From the NCBI RefSeq assembly GCF_946151075.1, contig NZ_OX267715.1, positions 2,457,881-2,521,880 on the forward strand: a DNA stretch of 64,000 bases. Reading direction: 5' to 3'. The stretch comes from Neobacillus sp. Marseille-Q6967. GTDB lineage: Bacteria; Bacillota; Bacilli; Bacillales; Cytobacillaceae. Below, in pieces: positions 34,285 through 42,769 of this stretch (positions are counted from its first letter, which is position 1; the number at the start of each line of letters is the position of its first letter). Under the pieces are notes generated by a model that saw only the letters and a list, made by a program, of their open reading frames with translations, was not told the DNA's origin and searched no databases. The translations under genes were made by a program, and so were the position numbers.

Positions 34285-34503
34285 TTAAACTTTTGTTTTT
34301 AAATTTTGGACTTTTTCGGGTGTTACATCATTTCCAAGTGGATCCAGCACCTTCATCCTTGAGAAAGTATGGAGTACTTGTCCACGTATTTCACGTAAAT
34401 AATCTTCTCGAAGCACCTGTTGCTCAACTTTTTCAGCATTGGTTAAACCTTCTTCACGCTGCTTTTTCGCTAGTTCATTAATTCGTTGTAAAAAATTAAT
34501 CAT
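34285..34503 (-). CDS. UPF0291/DUF896 family small protein
   Basis: 72 residues of two helices with RINELAKKQREEGLTNAEKV and REDYLREIRGQV, followed by LDPLGNDVTPEKV, all typical of YnzC/UPF0291 proteins. ATG 34503 is chosen over a GTG three codons upstream for length and for the TAGGTCGGTG before it. The function of the family is not established. Confidence 0.85.
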   Translation of the reverse strand: MINFLQRINELAKKQREEGLTNAEKVEQQVLREDYLREIRGQVLHTFSRMKVLDPLGNDVTPEKVQNLKTKV

Positions 34504-34530
34504 GTATTTCACCGACCTAATTGGTTTGGT

Positions 34531-35073
34531 TTATTTAATAATTTCAGTATGGAAGCAAAGTTTCATGTGATTTACCATTGTTTCTCCAAGGTCCGTAAAT
34601 GTTGCTACACCTCGTTTATGAATGGCTGTTTTGAATCCTTCCGCGTCTGCACCTGCAACTGTTAAAAAGTCACAAATATCCGTACATACCCCAACAGCAT
34701 GAACCTTATCTACTCCTAAATTCCTTAACTTTTCAGCCAAATCTGTTTTAAAGAATGCATTATAATTCTTTTTGGGCGTATAAATTACATTCTCATGATC
34801 TTTATTGTTTTGAAACCAATCATATAATTCTCCGTACAATTGTTGCCCTTCTGTACCAACAATATTATGTGGTGTCCATAATTCAAAGTGTGGGTCATTT
34901 GGTTGGTGTGCATCCATTGTTACTACAACTACATTTCCTTCTACTAAAAATCTTGTTGCCACTTCCTTAATATAAGGCACTATTTCTTGTGCTGGCTTAC
35001 CTGCAGTTAATGTTCCATGATCAGCTACAAAATCATTACTCATATCTACAATTAATAAAGCTACTTTTGCCAT
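34531..35073 (-). CDS. pncA: nicotinamidase, isochorismatase family
   Basis: Converts nicotinamide to nicotinate for NAD salvage. The 180 residues include the catalytic Asp in LIVDMSNDF, the metal site TMDAHQPNDPHF, the catalytic Lys region (KKNYNAF), and the nucleophilic Cys in VGVCTDICD. It lies immediately after the broken nicotinate phosphoribosyltransferase, the enzyme that would use its product, and near two NAD-consuming sirtuins. Confidence 0.88.
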   Translation of the reverse strand: MAKVALLIVDMSNDFVADHGTLTAGKPAQEIVPYIKEVATRFLVEGNVVVVTMDAHQPNDPHFELWTPHNIVGTEGQQLYGELYDWFQNNKDHENVIYTPKKNYNAFFKTDLAEKLRNLGVDKVHAVGVCTDICDFLTVAGADAEGFKTAIHKRGVATFTDLGETMVNHMKLCFHTEIIK

Positions 35074-35159
35074 TTTAAACCAACCCCGTAAATAATTATT
35101 GTAAAATTATAATCTCCCCATTATTGGTTTAGATACAATGAAAATGGTAGTTTGGTATA

Positions 35160-36623
35160 TTATAAGGGTACTACTTTGCGGTTGTGTTTTTTTGCTTCCT
35201 CTATGTTTTTCATTTTGTTGTCCCAACAAGCTTGACTTAAAACCACAGGATATTCGGCTGGATTTAAAGAACGTTTGTACTCTTCCCACAAAAGGTTTAG
35301 TTGTTGTTGGGCATAGGTTTGAATCTCATGGACCGAGGGACTGCTATATAAAAGAGTGCCATGGTCGAAAATATCTTCGTGCAAGTCTTTGGCCGTATAA
35401 TTGGCCGCAAATTTTCCAATGTACGTATGCACAGGATGAAACATGTAAAGTTTAGCTTCCTTTTCTGGCTGTTCGTTGGCTAAAGTAATATAATCTCCTT
35501 CTGATTTTTCCGTATGATTGTTGATTATACGGTAGACCTTTTTTAATCCTGGTGTCGTGACTTATTCAGGACTCGCAGAAATTTTAATTGTATCGGTCAT
35601 CTGTCCGTTGTCATCTTCAATGGAGACCAGTTTGTACACAGCACCTAAAGCCGGTTGATCGAAGGCGGTAATTGCTTTAGTACCAACTCCCCATGCATCG
35701 ATTTTCGCTCCTTGTGCGTTTAAGCTCATAATGGTATATTCATCGAGATCATTCGAAGCAAATATTTTGGTGTCAACAAATCCTGCTTGATCTAATAACT
35801 TTCTTGCTTCTTTGGAGAGGTACGCTAAATCTCCACTATCTAATCGAATACCTGCAAAATTTATGTGGCTGCCCAGTTCCTTCGCTACTTTGATCGCCGT
35901 AGGAACACCTGATTTCAGTGTGTCATAGGTATCTACTAAGAAGACACAATTTTTGTGACGTTTTGCATATTTATGGAAAGCAGTGTATTCATCTCGATAT
36001 GCTTGAACAAAGGAATGAGCATGTGTTCCTGAAACAGGAATACCAAATTGTTTTCCTGCTCGAACATTGCTTGTACCAGAAAACCCACCAATATAAGCAG
36101 CTCTTGTCCCCCATAGTGCGGCATCAAATTCATGTGCGCGTCTTGTACCAAACTCTAACACGGGTTGGTCACCCGCGGCTTGTTTGATTCGAGAAGCTTT
36201 AGTTGCGATGAGTGTTTGATAGTTCACGATATTTAACAAGGCCGTCTCGATGAGTTGTGCTTCGGCGAGCGGTGCTTCGACACGAAGAATGGGTTCGTTG
36301 CCAAATACAACTTCCCCTTCTTTCATGGCACGGACAGTTCCTGTAAAACGTACCGTTCGTAAAAAGTCAACATAGTCTTCTTGATAACCAAGTTCTTTTA
36401 AATAATCCAAATCGCTTTTAGAAAAATGAAACGTTTGAAGATAATGGATGATTCGTTCTTATCCAGCAAAAATCGCATAACCGTTTCCAAATGGCAATTT
36501 TCGAAAATACAATTCGAATACTGCTTTGTTGGTATAAATGTTGTCTTCCCAAAAGGCTTCTGCCATATTGATTTGATACAAGTCCGTGTGCAGGGCAAAA
36601 CTATCATCGATATACTTGTTCAT
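35160..36623 (-). pseudogene. pncB: nicotinate phosphoribosyltransferase with two in-frame stops
   Basis: From ATG 36623 (after GGAGGAAG) to the stop at 35160 the frame is 488 codons, the expected length for PncB. It reads through as one protein: DDSFALHTDLYQINMAE at the start, GTRRAHEFDAA, GTHAHSFVQAY, IRLDSGDLAYLS and a normal C-terminus. TAA codons interrupt it at 36459-36461 (codon 55, where Gln is expected before ERII) and at 35562-35564 (after SASPE, where Lys is expected). There is no frameshift. The break is therefore recent; without readthrough no enzyme is made. Confidence 0.9.
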
Positions 36624-36705
36624 AACACTTCCTCCTAAGCTAGCAAAGTACGCTCGGACTTGCTCATGAAATGTAAAGACGATTAACTAGATATCCCTAT
36701 TATTT

Positions 36706-37284
36706 TTACGAATTAATTTCACGACTTTTCTGTAAGAGATATTTTGCAAAGTCAACAAGTCCATGTGCTTCTTCTGTCCGAAGAAAATTTACATTCAAAG
36801 CATCCGGGCCCAGACGGAAACGATCCAGTGCGTCGGCATCCTTGAAAATCTGATACAGCAGCAACGCCCGTTCACTTAAACTAGGGGACTTTGCAATCTC
36901 TGACAAACCAAGGGAATCATCCTGATCATGGTAATAGGTGATGTAGTAGGTTTGCTCATCATAAGGCAAATCGTGCTCACGACAATAATCTTTGTAATAC
37001 TCTGCTGCACGACCACCATGTCCCTTATCAATCCCATCATCAAGGCGGCGGGAATCATGGAAAATAGCAGCCATTCCCAGTGCATCCATTTCTTCATCAC
37101 TCAGACCTTTTTGATGTCCGATGAAGAGTGCCAATAGCAGCACACGAGCGCAATGGGTTATCGTATGCCATTCACTGTCTGGCAGCCAAAATTCTATATT
37201 TTCTTCCATGAATTTATACCATTGCTCAAAAGACTTTTTGATTGGTTGGCAGACATGATCATTCAAAATATTATCTAGAAACAC
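36706..37284 (-). CDS. HD-domain metal-dependent phosphohydrolase
   Basis: 192 residues. The HD metal ligands are visible: His in WHTITHCARV, His-Asp in IFHDSRRLDDG, and the final Asp in FKDADALDRFR. The middle has YHDQDDS. HD enzymes of this size cleave nucleotides or phosphoesters. Its place between pncB and two sirtuins suggests an NAD- or ADP-ribose-related substrate, which is inference only. Confidence 0.8.
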   Translation of the reverse strand: MFLDNILNDHVCQPIKKSFEQWYKFMEENIEFWLPDSEWHTITHCARVLLLALFIGHQKGLSDEEMDALGMAAIFHDSRRLDDGIDKGHGGRAAEYYKDYCREHDLPYDEQTYYITYYHDQDDSLGLSEIAKSPSLSERALLLYQIFKDADALDRFRLGPDALNVNFLRTEEAHGLVDFAKYLLQKSREINS

Positions 37285-37324
37285 CTTTCTTTCCCTCCCC
37301 TGTTTTCAAATAAGCTGAATCTGC

Positions 37325-38170
37325 TCATTTCATCTGAACCAATTGCTGTAACACTTCCGCAATATTGCCGTCGATTCCAATAGATTTAGCAGCAATGGCA
37401 TCAGGAATATAAAGCTCGCTGCCTTTATTAAACGTAATGTAGGTAGCATATTCCTCATGATTGGTTACATTCATAAATGGGGCTTTAATCATTTGATTTC
37501 TGGTACCCACGCCCAATTCCAGCAGGACTAATTTTTCACCATGGGCTTTCTTGATAAAGTCCTGATAAGCCTCCAAGCTTGCTTGCCAGGACTCATCCCT
37601 CTGAAAATTCCTGTCGACCTCTATATGGACTTGCATTGAGCCCCCACATTCAGGGCACTTAGGCATCAAATTCGAAGGAACTTTTCCATTCTCTTGATTT
37701 TGGGCCATTTTGCTCAGGATTTCATCACCTGGATAAATTCGATTATGGCAACCATGAGAGCATTGCAGATTCCGACAATTGCCTTCTATTTCGAATAGGC
37801 GTTCCTTTGGAAAAACCGCCTGTGTAAAATGAGCATCAATATTAGAGGTAACCACAAAATAGGTTTTATCTTTCACCAGTTCATGAAGGTTCTTCATAAC
37901 CGGACTGGCTTCCTTATTGATTAAAAAATATTCGTACATACGGCTGAAAAATGCCCACTTTTCTTCCTGAGAAGGATATGGATAAAAGCATCCCTGTATG
38001 ATGCTGCGAAAACCATACTTTTCACGGAAATCGCCAAAATTCTCCTGAAAAGATGAATCATCCGCAAAGATATGAATGCCTTCCGAAATGGAGAGGCCGT
38101 TACTTGCACCGATTAGGATTCTGTCAGCCTCATGGATTTTTGTTAAGACCTTACGATAATTCTCTTTCAT
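37325..38170 (-). CDS. class M-like sirtuin, catalytic His replaced by Glu
   Basis: 281 residues from ATG 38170 (GGAGG five bases before). It shows the NAD-binding GASNGLSISEG, SNIDAHF with Asn110, and two cysteine pairs (C137/C141 and C172/C175) for structural zinc. The position of the sirtuin catalytic His (HG motif) is Glu129 in EIEGN. Loss of that His is typical of class M sirtuins, which ADP-ribosylate proteins rather than deacetylate them. It is the second gene of a pair controlled from the hxlR promoter region. Confidence 0.78.
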   Translation of the reverse strand: MKENYRKVLTKIHEADRILIGASNGLSISEGIHIFADDSSFQENFGDFREKYGFRSIIQGCFYPYPSQEEKWAFFSRMYEYFLINKEASPVMKNLHELVKDKTYFVVTSNIDAHFTQAVFPKERLFEIEGNCRNLQCSHGCHNRIYPGDEILSKMAQNQENGKVPSNLMPKCPECGGSMQVHIEVDRNFQRDESWQASLEAYQDFIKKAHGEKLVLLELGVGTRNQMIKAPFMNVTNHEEYATYITFNKGSELYIPDAIAAKSIGIDGNIAEVLQQLVQMK

Positions 38171-38288
38171 GTGATCCTCCATCCTTATAAGTTTCTGATT
38201 AGATATTCGAAACTAAAATTCAATTTGCTTAATAAGAATCTAAAGCCGTTCTTCGCACTGTTCATATGGAAGAGGCCTGTTGATCCTG

Positions 38289-39170
38289 TCAAACCGCATC
38301 TTGTTTCCTTTCTTTTTGCTGTTCAGCCAATACATCTCGCAGTACTTGTGCTATATCTTCATGAACGGCAAGACCCTTATCCTTCAGTTCCCTCGGCAGC
38401 AAGTTATGCTCTGGATTTGGATTGATGGTAATGTAGTATGCGTCCGGCCAACTGTACGTCATGTTCCAGAAGGGTTCTTTGATGAACATCGGAGTCATTA
38501 GACCGACACCCAACTCCAAAAAGAGGACTTTCTTATTTTTATTTTCCAGAAGAAATTCACGATATTTTTTATGCTCGTCTCTAAATTTGGTTCCTTCTAG
38601 AAATACAAAGGAACGTACCCACAGTTCCATATGGCCGCCACACACCGGACATTTTGGAACCATACTGGATGGAATCCTCGTCCCTTCGATGTGGGCACAC
38701 AGTTCCTTTGCCTGTTCCGCATAAGGATAAATACCGTCGTGACAGGGGCTTCCACACTGTAAATAGGTCCAGTTACCCTGAATGGCACTGACTTTTTCTT
38801 CTGGGAACTCTTGCAAAAATTGGGTATCTTGATTTGTCGTAAGAATATAATAGTTTTTACCACGAAGAATTTGATTTAAATCCTTATAAGGCTGGCCGAT
38901 GGGGACCTCCGCTACAAAGTTAATTAAAGTGGCAAGATATGCCCACCGTTCTTCTTCAGTGCGGAAGCGATAGTAAAAGCCTCCAAAGATGCTGTCTATC
39001 CCATATTTTTCAGCGAATACGTTAAAATACTTTCGAAAATTTGCATCATCTCGATACCAGTTATATCCGGCTGCCGCAGACATACCTGCAGCACCGCCAA
39101 CCACAATTGCATCAGCTTCTTGGATTTTCTGCAGTATTGTGTCTATATTTTCTTGATATTGTTGTAACAT
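38289..39170 (-). CDS. class M-like sirtuin, catalytic His replaced by Gln
   Basis: 293 residues. The Rossmann start has GGAAGMSAAAGY (25-36), then TTNQDTQF with Asn113, and AIQGNW with Gln131 where deacetylases have His. The zinc cysteines are C139, C143, C174 and C177. The Asn/Gln pair is the signature of ADP-ribosylating SirTM proteins. The usual partners of SirTM (macrodomain, lipoate ligase, GcvH-like carrier) are absent here. It is related to the next gene by tandem duplication and is transcribed divergently from hxlR. Confidence 0.82.
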   Translation of the reverse strand: MLQQYQENIDTILQKIQEADAIVVGGAAGMSAAAGYNWYRDDANFRKYFNVFAEKYGIDSIFGGFYYRFRTEEERWAYLATLINFVAEVPIGQPYKDLNQILRGKNYYILTTNQDTQFLQEFPEEKVSAIQGNWTYLQCGSPCHDGIYPYAEQAKELCAHIEGTRIPSSMVPKCPVCGGHMELWVRSFVFLEGTKFRDEHKKYREFLLENKNKKVLFLELGVGLMTPMFIKEPFWNMTYSWPDAYYITINPNPEHNLLPRELKDKGLAVHEDIAQVLRDVLAEQQKERKQDAV

Positions 39171-39331
39171 AATTTATTTTTCCCCCTCACGATTTTGTTG
39201 AAAACCTTTCATTTATATAGCACCCCTCTTAAAACAATATTTGATTCAGAGGTGTATATATTTCTTCACGTTCAAACCCTCCTTTACTTGGGGTTCGAAT
39301 GTATTATATAGTTGATATAGATTTTCAAACA

Positions 39332-39356
39332 AGTATGCACTTTTTTGACGCATACT
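39332..39356. promoter_or_regulatory. HxlR-type operator between hxlR and the sirtuins
   Basis: A perfect inverted repeat AGTATGC-N11-GCATACT (39332-39338, 39350-39356), 20 bases before the hxlR start codon. It is the only palindrome in the 205-bp divergent promoter region, so the regulator probably controls itself and the sirtuins. A near-identical copy of the whole region is found at 48075-48198. Confidence 0.72.
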
Positions 39357-39375
39357 ATCTAGGAGGATAGTGTAA

Positions 39376-39711
39376 ATGGAAAAATCCCCGGTTAATGTAT
39401 CAGATAGCCAAGAGCCTTTTTTTGGCTACACACTCTCCATTATCAGCGGTAAATGGAAACTGTTAATTATTTACTATTTATCAAAAAACGGTACAGTGCG
39501 CTATAATGAACTTCAGCGCATGCTAGGGAAGATAACCTATAAAACTCTCAGTTCTACATTAAAAGAAATGCAGAATGATGGTTTGGTTCATCGTGAGGAA
39601 TTTCCACAAATTCCCCCAAAGGTCGAATATAGTCTTACTGAAAAAGGGCAAACGCTTTGGCCTATTATCCAAGAAATGTGCCAATGGGGAGAGCATAATC
39701 AAAAAAAATAA
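39376..39711 (+). CDS. HxlR-family transcriptional regulator
   Basis: 111 residues with the HxlR winged helix: SIISGKWKLLIIYYLSKNG, RYNELQRMLGKITYKTLSSTL (recognition helix), and the PPKVEYSLTEKG wing. AGGAGG lies before the ATG. Members often respond to redox-active or electrophilic compounds, but it lacks the N-terminal cysteine of that subgroup. Its nearest likely targets are the sirtuin genes. Confidence 0.88.
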   Translation: MEKSPVNVSDSQEPFFGYTLSIISGKWKLLIIYYLSKNGTVRYNELQRMLGKITYKTLSSTLKEMQNDGLVHREEFPQIPPKVEYSLTEKGQTLWPIIQEMCQWGEHNQKK

Positions 39712-39720
39712 AAGAAAAAA

Positions 39721-39754
39721 AGGTATAATACCTCAATATTCGAGATATTATACC
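39721..39754. terminator. bidirectional terminator between hxlR and the MFS gene
   Basis: AGGTATAAT and ATTATACCT form a long hairpin with inner CCTC/GAG pairing, flanked by A and T runs. Confidence 0.85.
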
Positions 39755-39829
39755 TTTTTTGCTATTTTATACTTTAGTTTTTAAATCTCCTCATTTTTTT
39801 AGCCCATATAAAATAGCTACTTAGAGTCC

Positions 39830-41233
39830 TTAACTAACATTTTCAGTATTCATTTTTTCAAGCCCTGGAGCACTTTTTGCAACTTTACTTTTTGTTATGA
39901 ACAGTATTCCTGAAAGTAAGATTACGGACACAACTATTAAAATGATGGTCATCCAATTAAGGTTGGTATCATTGACTCCAGTTGCAAACATTAGCCCAAA
40001 TACGCTAGAAGCGAGGATATTACCTATGAATCTTGACATTAAAAATAAACCTGAAGCCGTTCCCGTTTCTGATTTAGATACAAATGAATAGAGTAGCGTT
40101 TGTAAACCAATATTTAGAATACCATTACTAAATCCGATGATTGATAACACTATAAAAATCCAGTAAAGTGGAGAGCTATGTTTGATGGTCATTAAAAGGA
40201 CAACACCCACTACTCCGATTATGACTCCTGTAAGTAAAGGGAGTTTATATCCTGACTTTTCTATCCAACGCGTCGCAAGTGGTGTACTAATAATTGAAAA
40301 TATCGACAGTGAGAGCATAATCATACCCGTTAACTTGGAGCTAAGCATTAGTACAGATTGTAAATACATTGGCATTGATAACAACATGGCAAAGAAGATT
40401 AATGTTGCAAAAATATATTGGATATATACAAATGAAATGTTGAGATTTTTCTTTAAAAATATTACATCAATAAAAGGTTCTTGTTTCCTTTTTTCAAAGA
40501 AATAAAATAAAAATGTTAACGCTAAAGAACCTATTAGTGCCCATAAGCTTAAACCACTTTTTAATGTTTGTAAAAAGTATATCCATAAAGAGATCATACA
40601 ACTAAAAATAATGATCCCCATTCCGTCCCACTTGAATGTTTTGGTCGTTGTCTTTTCATCTTTTGGAATAAAAAAGAAACCCAAGATGGCAGAAATAATG
40701 ATAATTGGAAAATTAACATAAAAGATAACATGCCAGCCGCCCTGCTGAATTAACAGCCCGCTGATTGTAGGTCCAAATGCTGCCGAGGTGGTAGCACATA
40801 CAGTTAGTGAGCCGATTACTCTATTCTGATTTTTTTCAATATAGGAACGGACAATTCCCATTCCAGCTGGATATAGAGCGGAAACACCAATCGCTTGTAT
40901 GGCACGCATTCCTAGAAGAAAGGGCAAACTTTGTGATAAGGGGGCAGCAAAAGAGGAAACACTCACTAGTAGTAGTCCAGATAGAAAAATTTTTTTCCTA
41001 CCATAAAAGTCGCTCAATTTACCAATAAGAGGTAAGAAAATAGCACAAACGATAAAATAGGAAGCAATTAACCAGGTAATTTCATTGGATGTAAGTAAAA
41101 ACTCATTTTTAATTTCTGGTAATGCAACTGTAATCATCGATGTATTTAATGGGTTTAATACGATTCCAAACGCGATAGCAGCGATTAAAAAATTTTGACG
41201 TTTAACCGGTGAATCATTTGTTATGACTGACAT
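39830..41233 (-). CDS. MFS multidrug exporter, DHA2 type
   Basis: 467 residues with about 14 hydrophobic helices. The MFS motif A is visible (GKLSDFYGRKKIFLSG, about 65-80), as is the motif C-like region with AAFGPTISGLLIQQGGW. The EmrB/QacA group exports drugs by proton antiport. A longer frame starts at 41287, but ATG 41233 has AAAGGAGA before it and matches the family start. No partner membrane-fusion gene is present, as usual in Gram-positives. The substrate is unknown. Confidence 0.85.
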   Translation of the reverse strand: MSVITNDSPVKRQNFLIAAIAFGIVLNPLNTSMITVALPEIKNEFLLTSNEITWLIASYFIVCAIFLPLIGKLSDFYGRKKIFLSGLLLVSVSSFAAPLSQSLPFLLGMRAIQAIGVSALYPAGMGIVRSYIEKNQNRVIGSLTVCATTSAAFGPTISGLLIQQGGWHVIFYVNFPIIIISAILGFFFIPKDEKTTTKTFKWDGMGIIIFSCMISLWIYFLQTLKSGLSLWALIGSLALTFLFYFFEKRKQEPFIDVIFLKKNLNISFVYIQYIFATLIFFAMLLSMPMYLQSVLMLSSKLTGMIMLSLSIFSIISTPLATRWIEKSGYKLPLLTGVIIGVVGVVLLMTIKHSSPLYWIFIVLSIIGFSNGILNIGLQTLLYSFVSKSETGTASGLFLMSRFIGNILASSVFGLMFATGVNDTNLNWMTIILIVVSVILLSGILFITKSKVAKSAPGLEKMNTENVS

Positions 41234-41304
41234 AAAACAACAATCTCCTTTTGAGATACTATTAATATTTAAATAGTATCTCAACAATTTTTAGCACTAA
41301 AAAA

Positions 41305-42705
41305 CTATAAAATTTCCCCGTTTGACTTAATCACTTTTTTATACCAATGGAAGGAATTCTTTTTTATTCGTTTAAATGTGCCATTGCCGTTATCATCTAC
41401 ATCGACATATATAAAGCCATATCGTTTTTTCATTTCACCTGTACTAGCAGCAATGATATCAATAGGTCCCCACATTGTATATCCCATGACAGGAATACCA
41501 TCCATTTCGATTGCTTTTTTCAACTCTAATAGGTGATCTCTTAAATAATCTATACGATATGAATCATTAATACTTCCGTCTTCTTCAACTCTATCGATTG
41601 CTCCTAAACCATTCTCTACAATCATTAAAGGTATTTGATAACGATCATATAAAAGATTTAATAAGTAACGGAGACCCATCGGATCTATTCCCCATCCCCA
41701 ATCACTCATTTGTAGATGCGGATTTTTGTATCCTGTCTTAACACCATTCAGCCCTTTAAAAACTAAAGGAGTATTTTTCCCTACCACATGGGTCATGTAA
41801 TAACTAAAAGATAAGAAATCAACCTTACCATTCTTCAAATCTTCTAAATCACCATCCTGAATAGGCAAAACGATTCCTTCACGTTCAAATTCCTTTAATT
41901 TATAGGCTGGATAATAGCCGCGACATTGAACATCACTATAAAATAACATCTTATGCATGAAATCACTAGTCCTTTGCATATCTTCTGGGTCACAACTAGC
42001 TGGATATGCAACGTGACCGTTATACATCATACCTACTTTATTATTGGAATCAATTTCATGCGCCATTTGAACAGCCTTTGCACTGGCCAAAAATTGATGG
42101 TAGGCAGCTGTCATACGAACTTGCTCATCTTCAGAATTTACTCCGCTAGCCATCCAAGGTTTTGTTGACATAACATTAATTTCATTAAAAGTTAGCCAAT
42201 ACTTCACTTTACCTTTGTACCGTTTAAAAAGTGTCTCGCAATAACGCAAATAAAAGTCTACTACTTTACGATTCTCCCATGAACCGTACTTTAGCAATCC
42301 TAACGGTGTTTCAAAATGTGAAATTGTTACAACAGGCTCTATTCCTGCTTGGAGGCACGTATCAAAAACATCGTCGTAATGCTTTAACCCTTCTTCATTT
42401 GCTACTTCCTCGTCTCCATTTGGGAAGATTCTTGTCCATGCAATAGACATACGATAGCATTTGAACCCCATCTCAGCAAACAATGCGATATCTTCCTTAA
42501 AACGATGATAATGATCAATAGCATTGTGACTTGGATAATATTTTCCGTCAACAACACCCTCTGTAATTTCTCTAGGAAAACCATGAGCCGCTGCGGTCAT
42601 CACATCTGCAGTGCTTAATCCTTTTCCGCCTGTTAAATAAGCTCCTTCACATTGATTAGCAGCAGTTGCGCCGCCCCATAAAAAGTCTTTTGGAAAACCC
42701 ATCAT
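41305..42705 (-). CDS. bglH: 6-phospho-beta-glucosidase, GH1
   Basis: 466 residues of the GH1 barrel. FPKDFLWGGATAANQCEGA is the N-terminal signature. The acid/base Glu lies in TFNEINV and the nucleophile in LMIVENGLGA. The phosphate site is formed by the SDWGWGIDP region. It splits phosphorylated beta-glucosides delivered by the PTS protein encoded 64 bp upstream. Start 42705 follows AGAGGAAG. Confidence 0.93.
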   Translation of the reverse strand: MMGFPKDFLWGGATAANQCEGAYLTGGKGLSTADVMTAAAHGFPREITEGVVDGKYYPSHNAIDHYHRFKEDIALFAEMGFKCYRMSIAWTRIFPNGDEEVANEEGLKHYDDVFDTCLQAGIEPVVTISHFETPLGLLKYGSWENRKVVDFYLRYCETLFKRYKGKVKYWLTFNEINVMSTKPWMASGVNSEDEQVRMTAAYHQFLASAKAVQMAHEIDSNNKVGMMYNGHVAYPASCDPEDMQRTSDFMHKMLFYSDVQCRGYYPAYKLKEFEREGIVLPIQDGDLEDLKNGKVDFLSFSYYMTHVVGKNTPLVFKGLNGVKTGYKNPHLQMSDWGWGIDPMGLRYLLNLLYDRYQIPLMIVENGLGAIDRVEEDGSINDSYRIDYLRDHLLELKKAIEMDGIPVMGYTMWGPIDIIAASTGEMKKRYGFIYVDVDDNGNGTFKRIKKNSFHWYKKVIKSNGEIL

Positions 42706-42769
42706 TTTAACTTCCTCTCTTGAAAAATTTGGATTGGATGCCCTTACGAGCAACCAATCCCGACCATTA

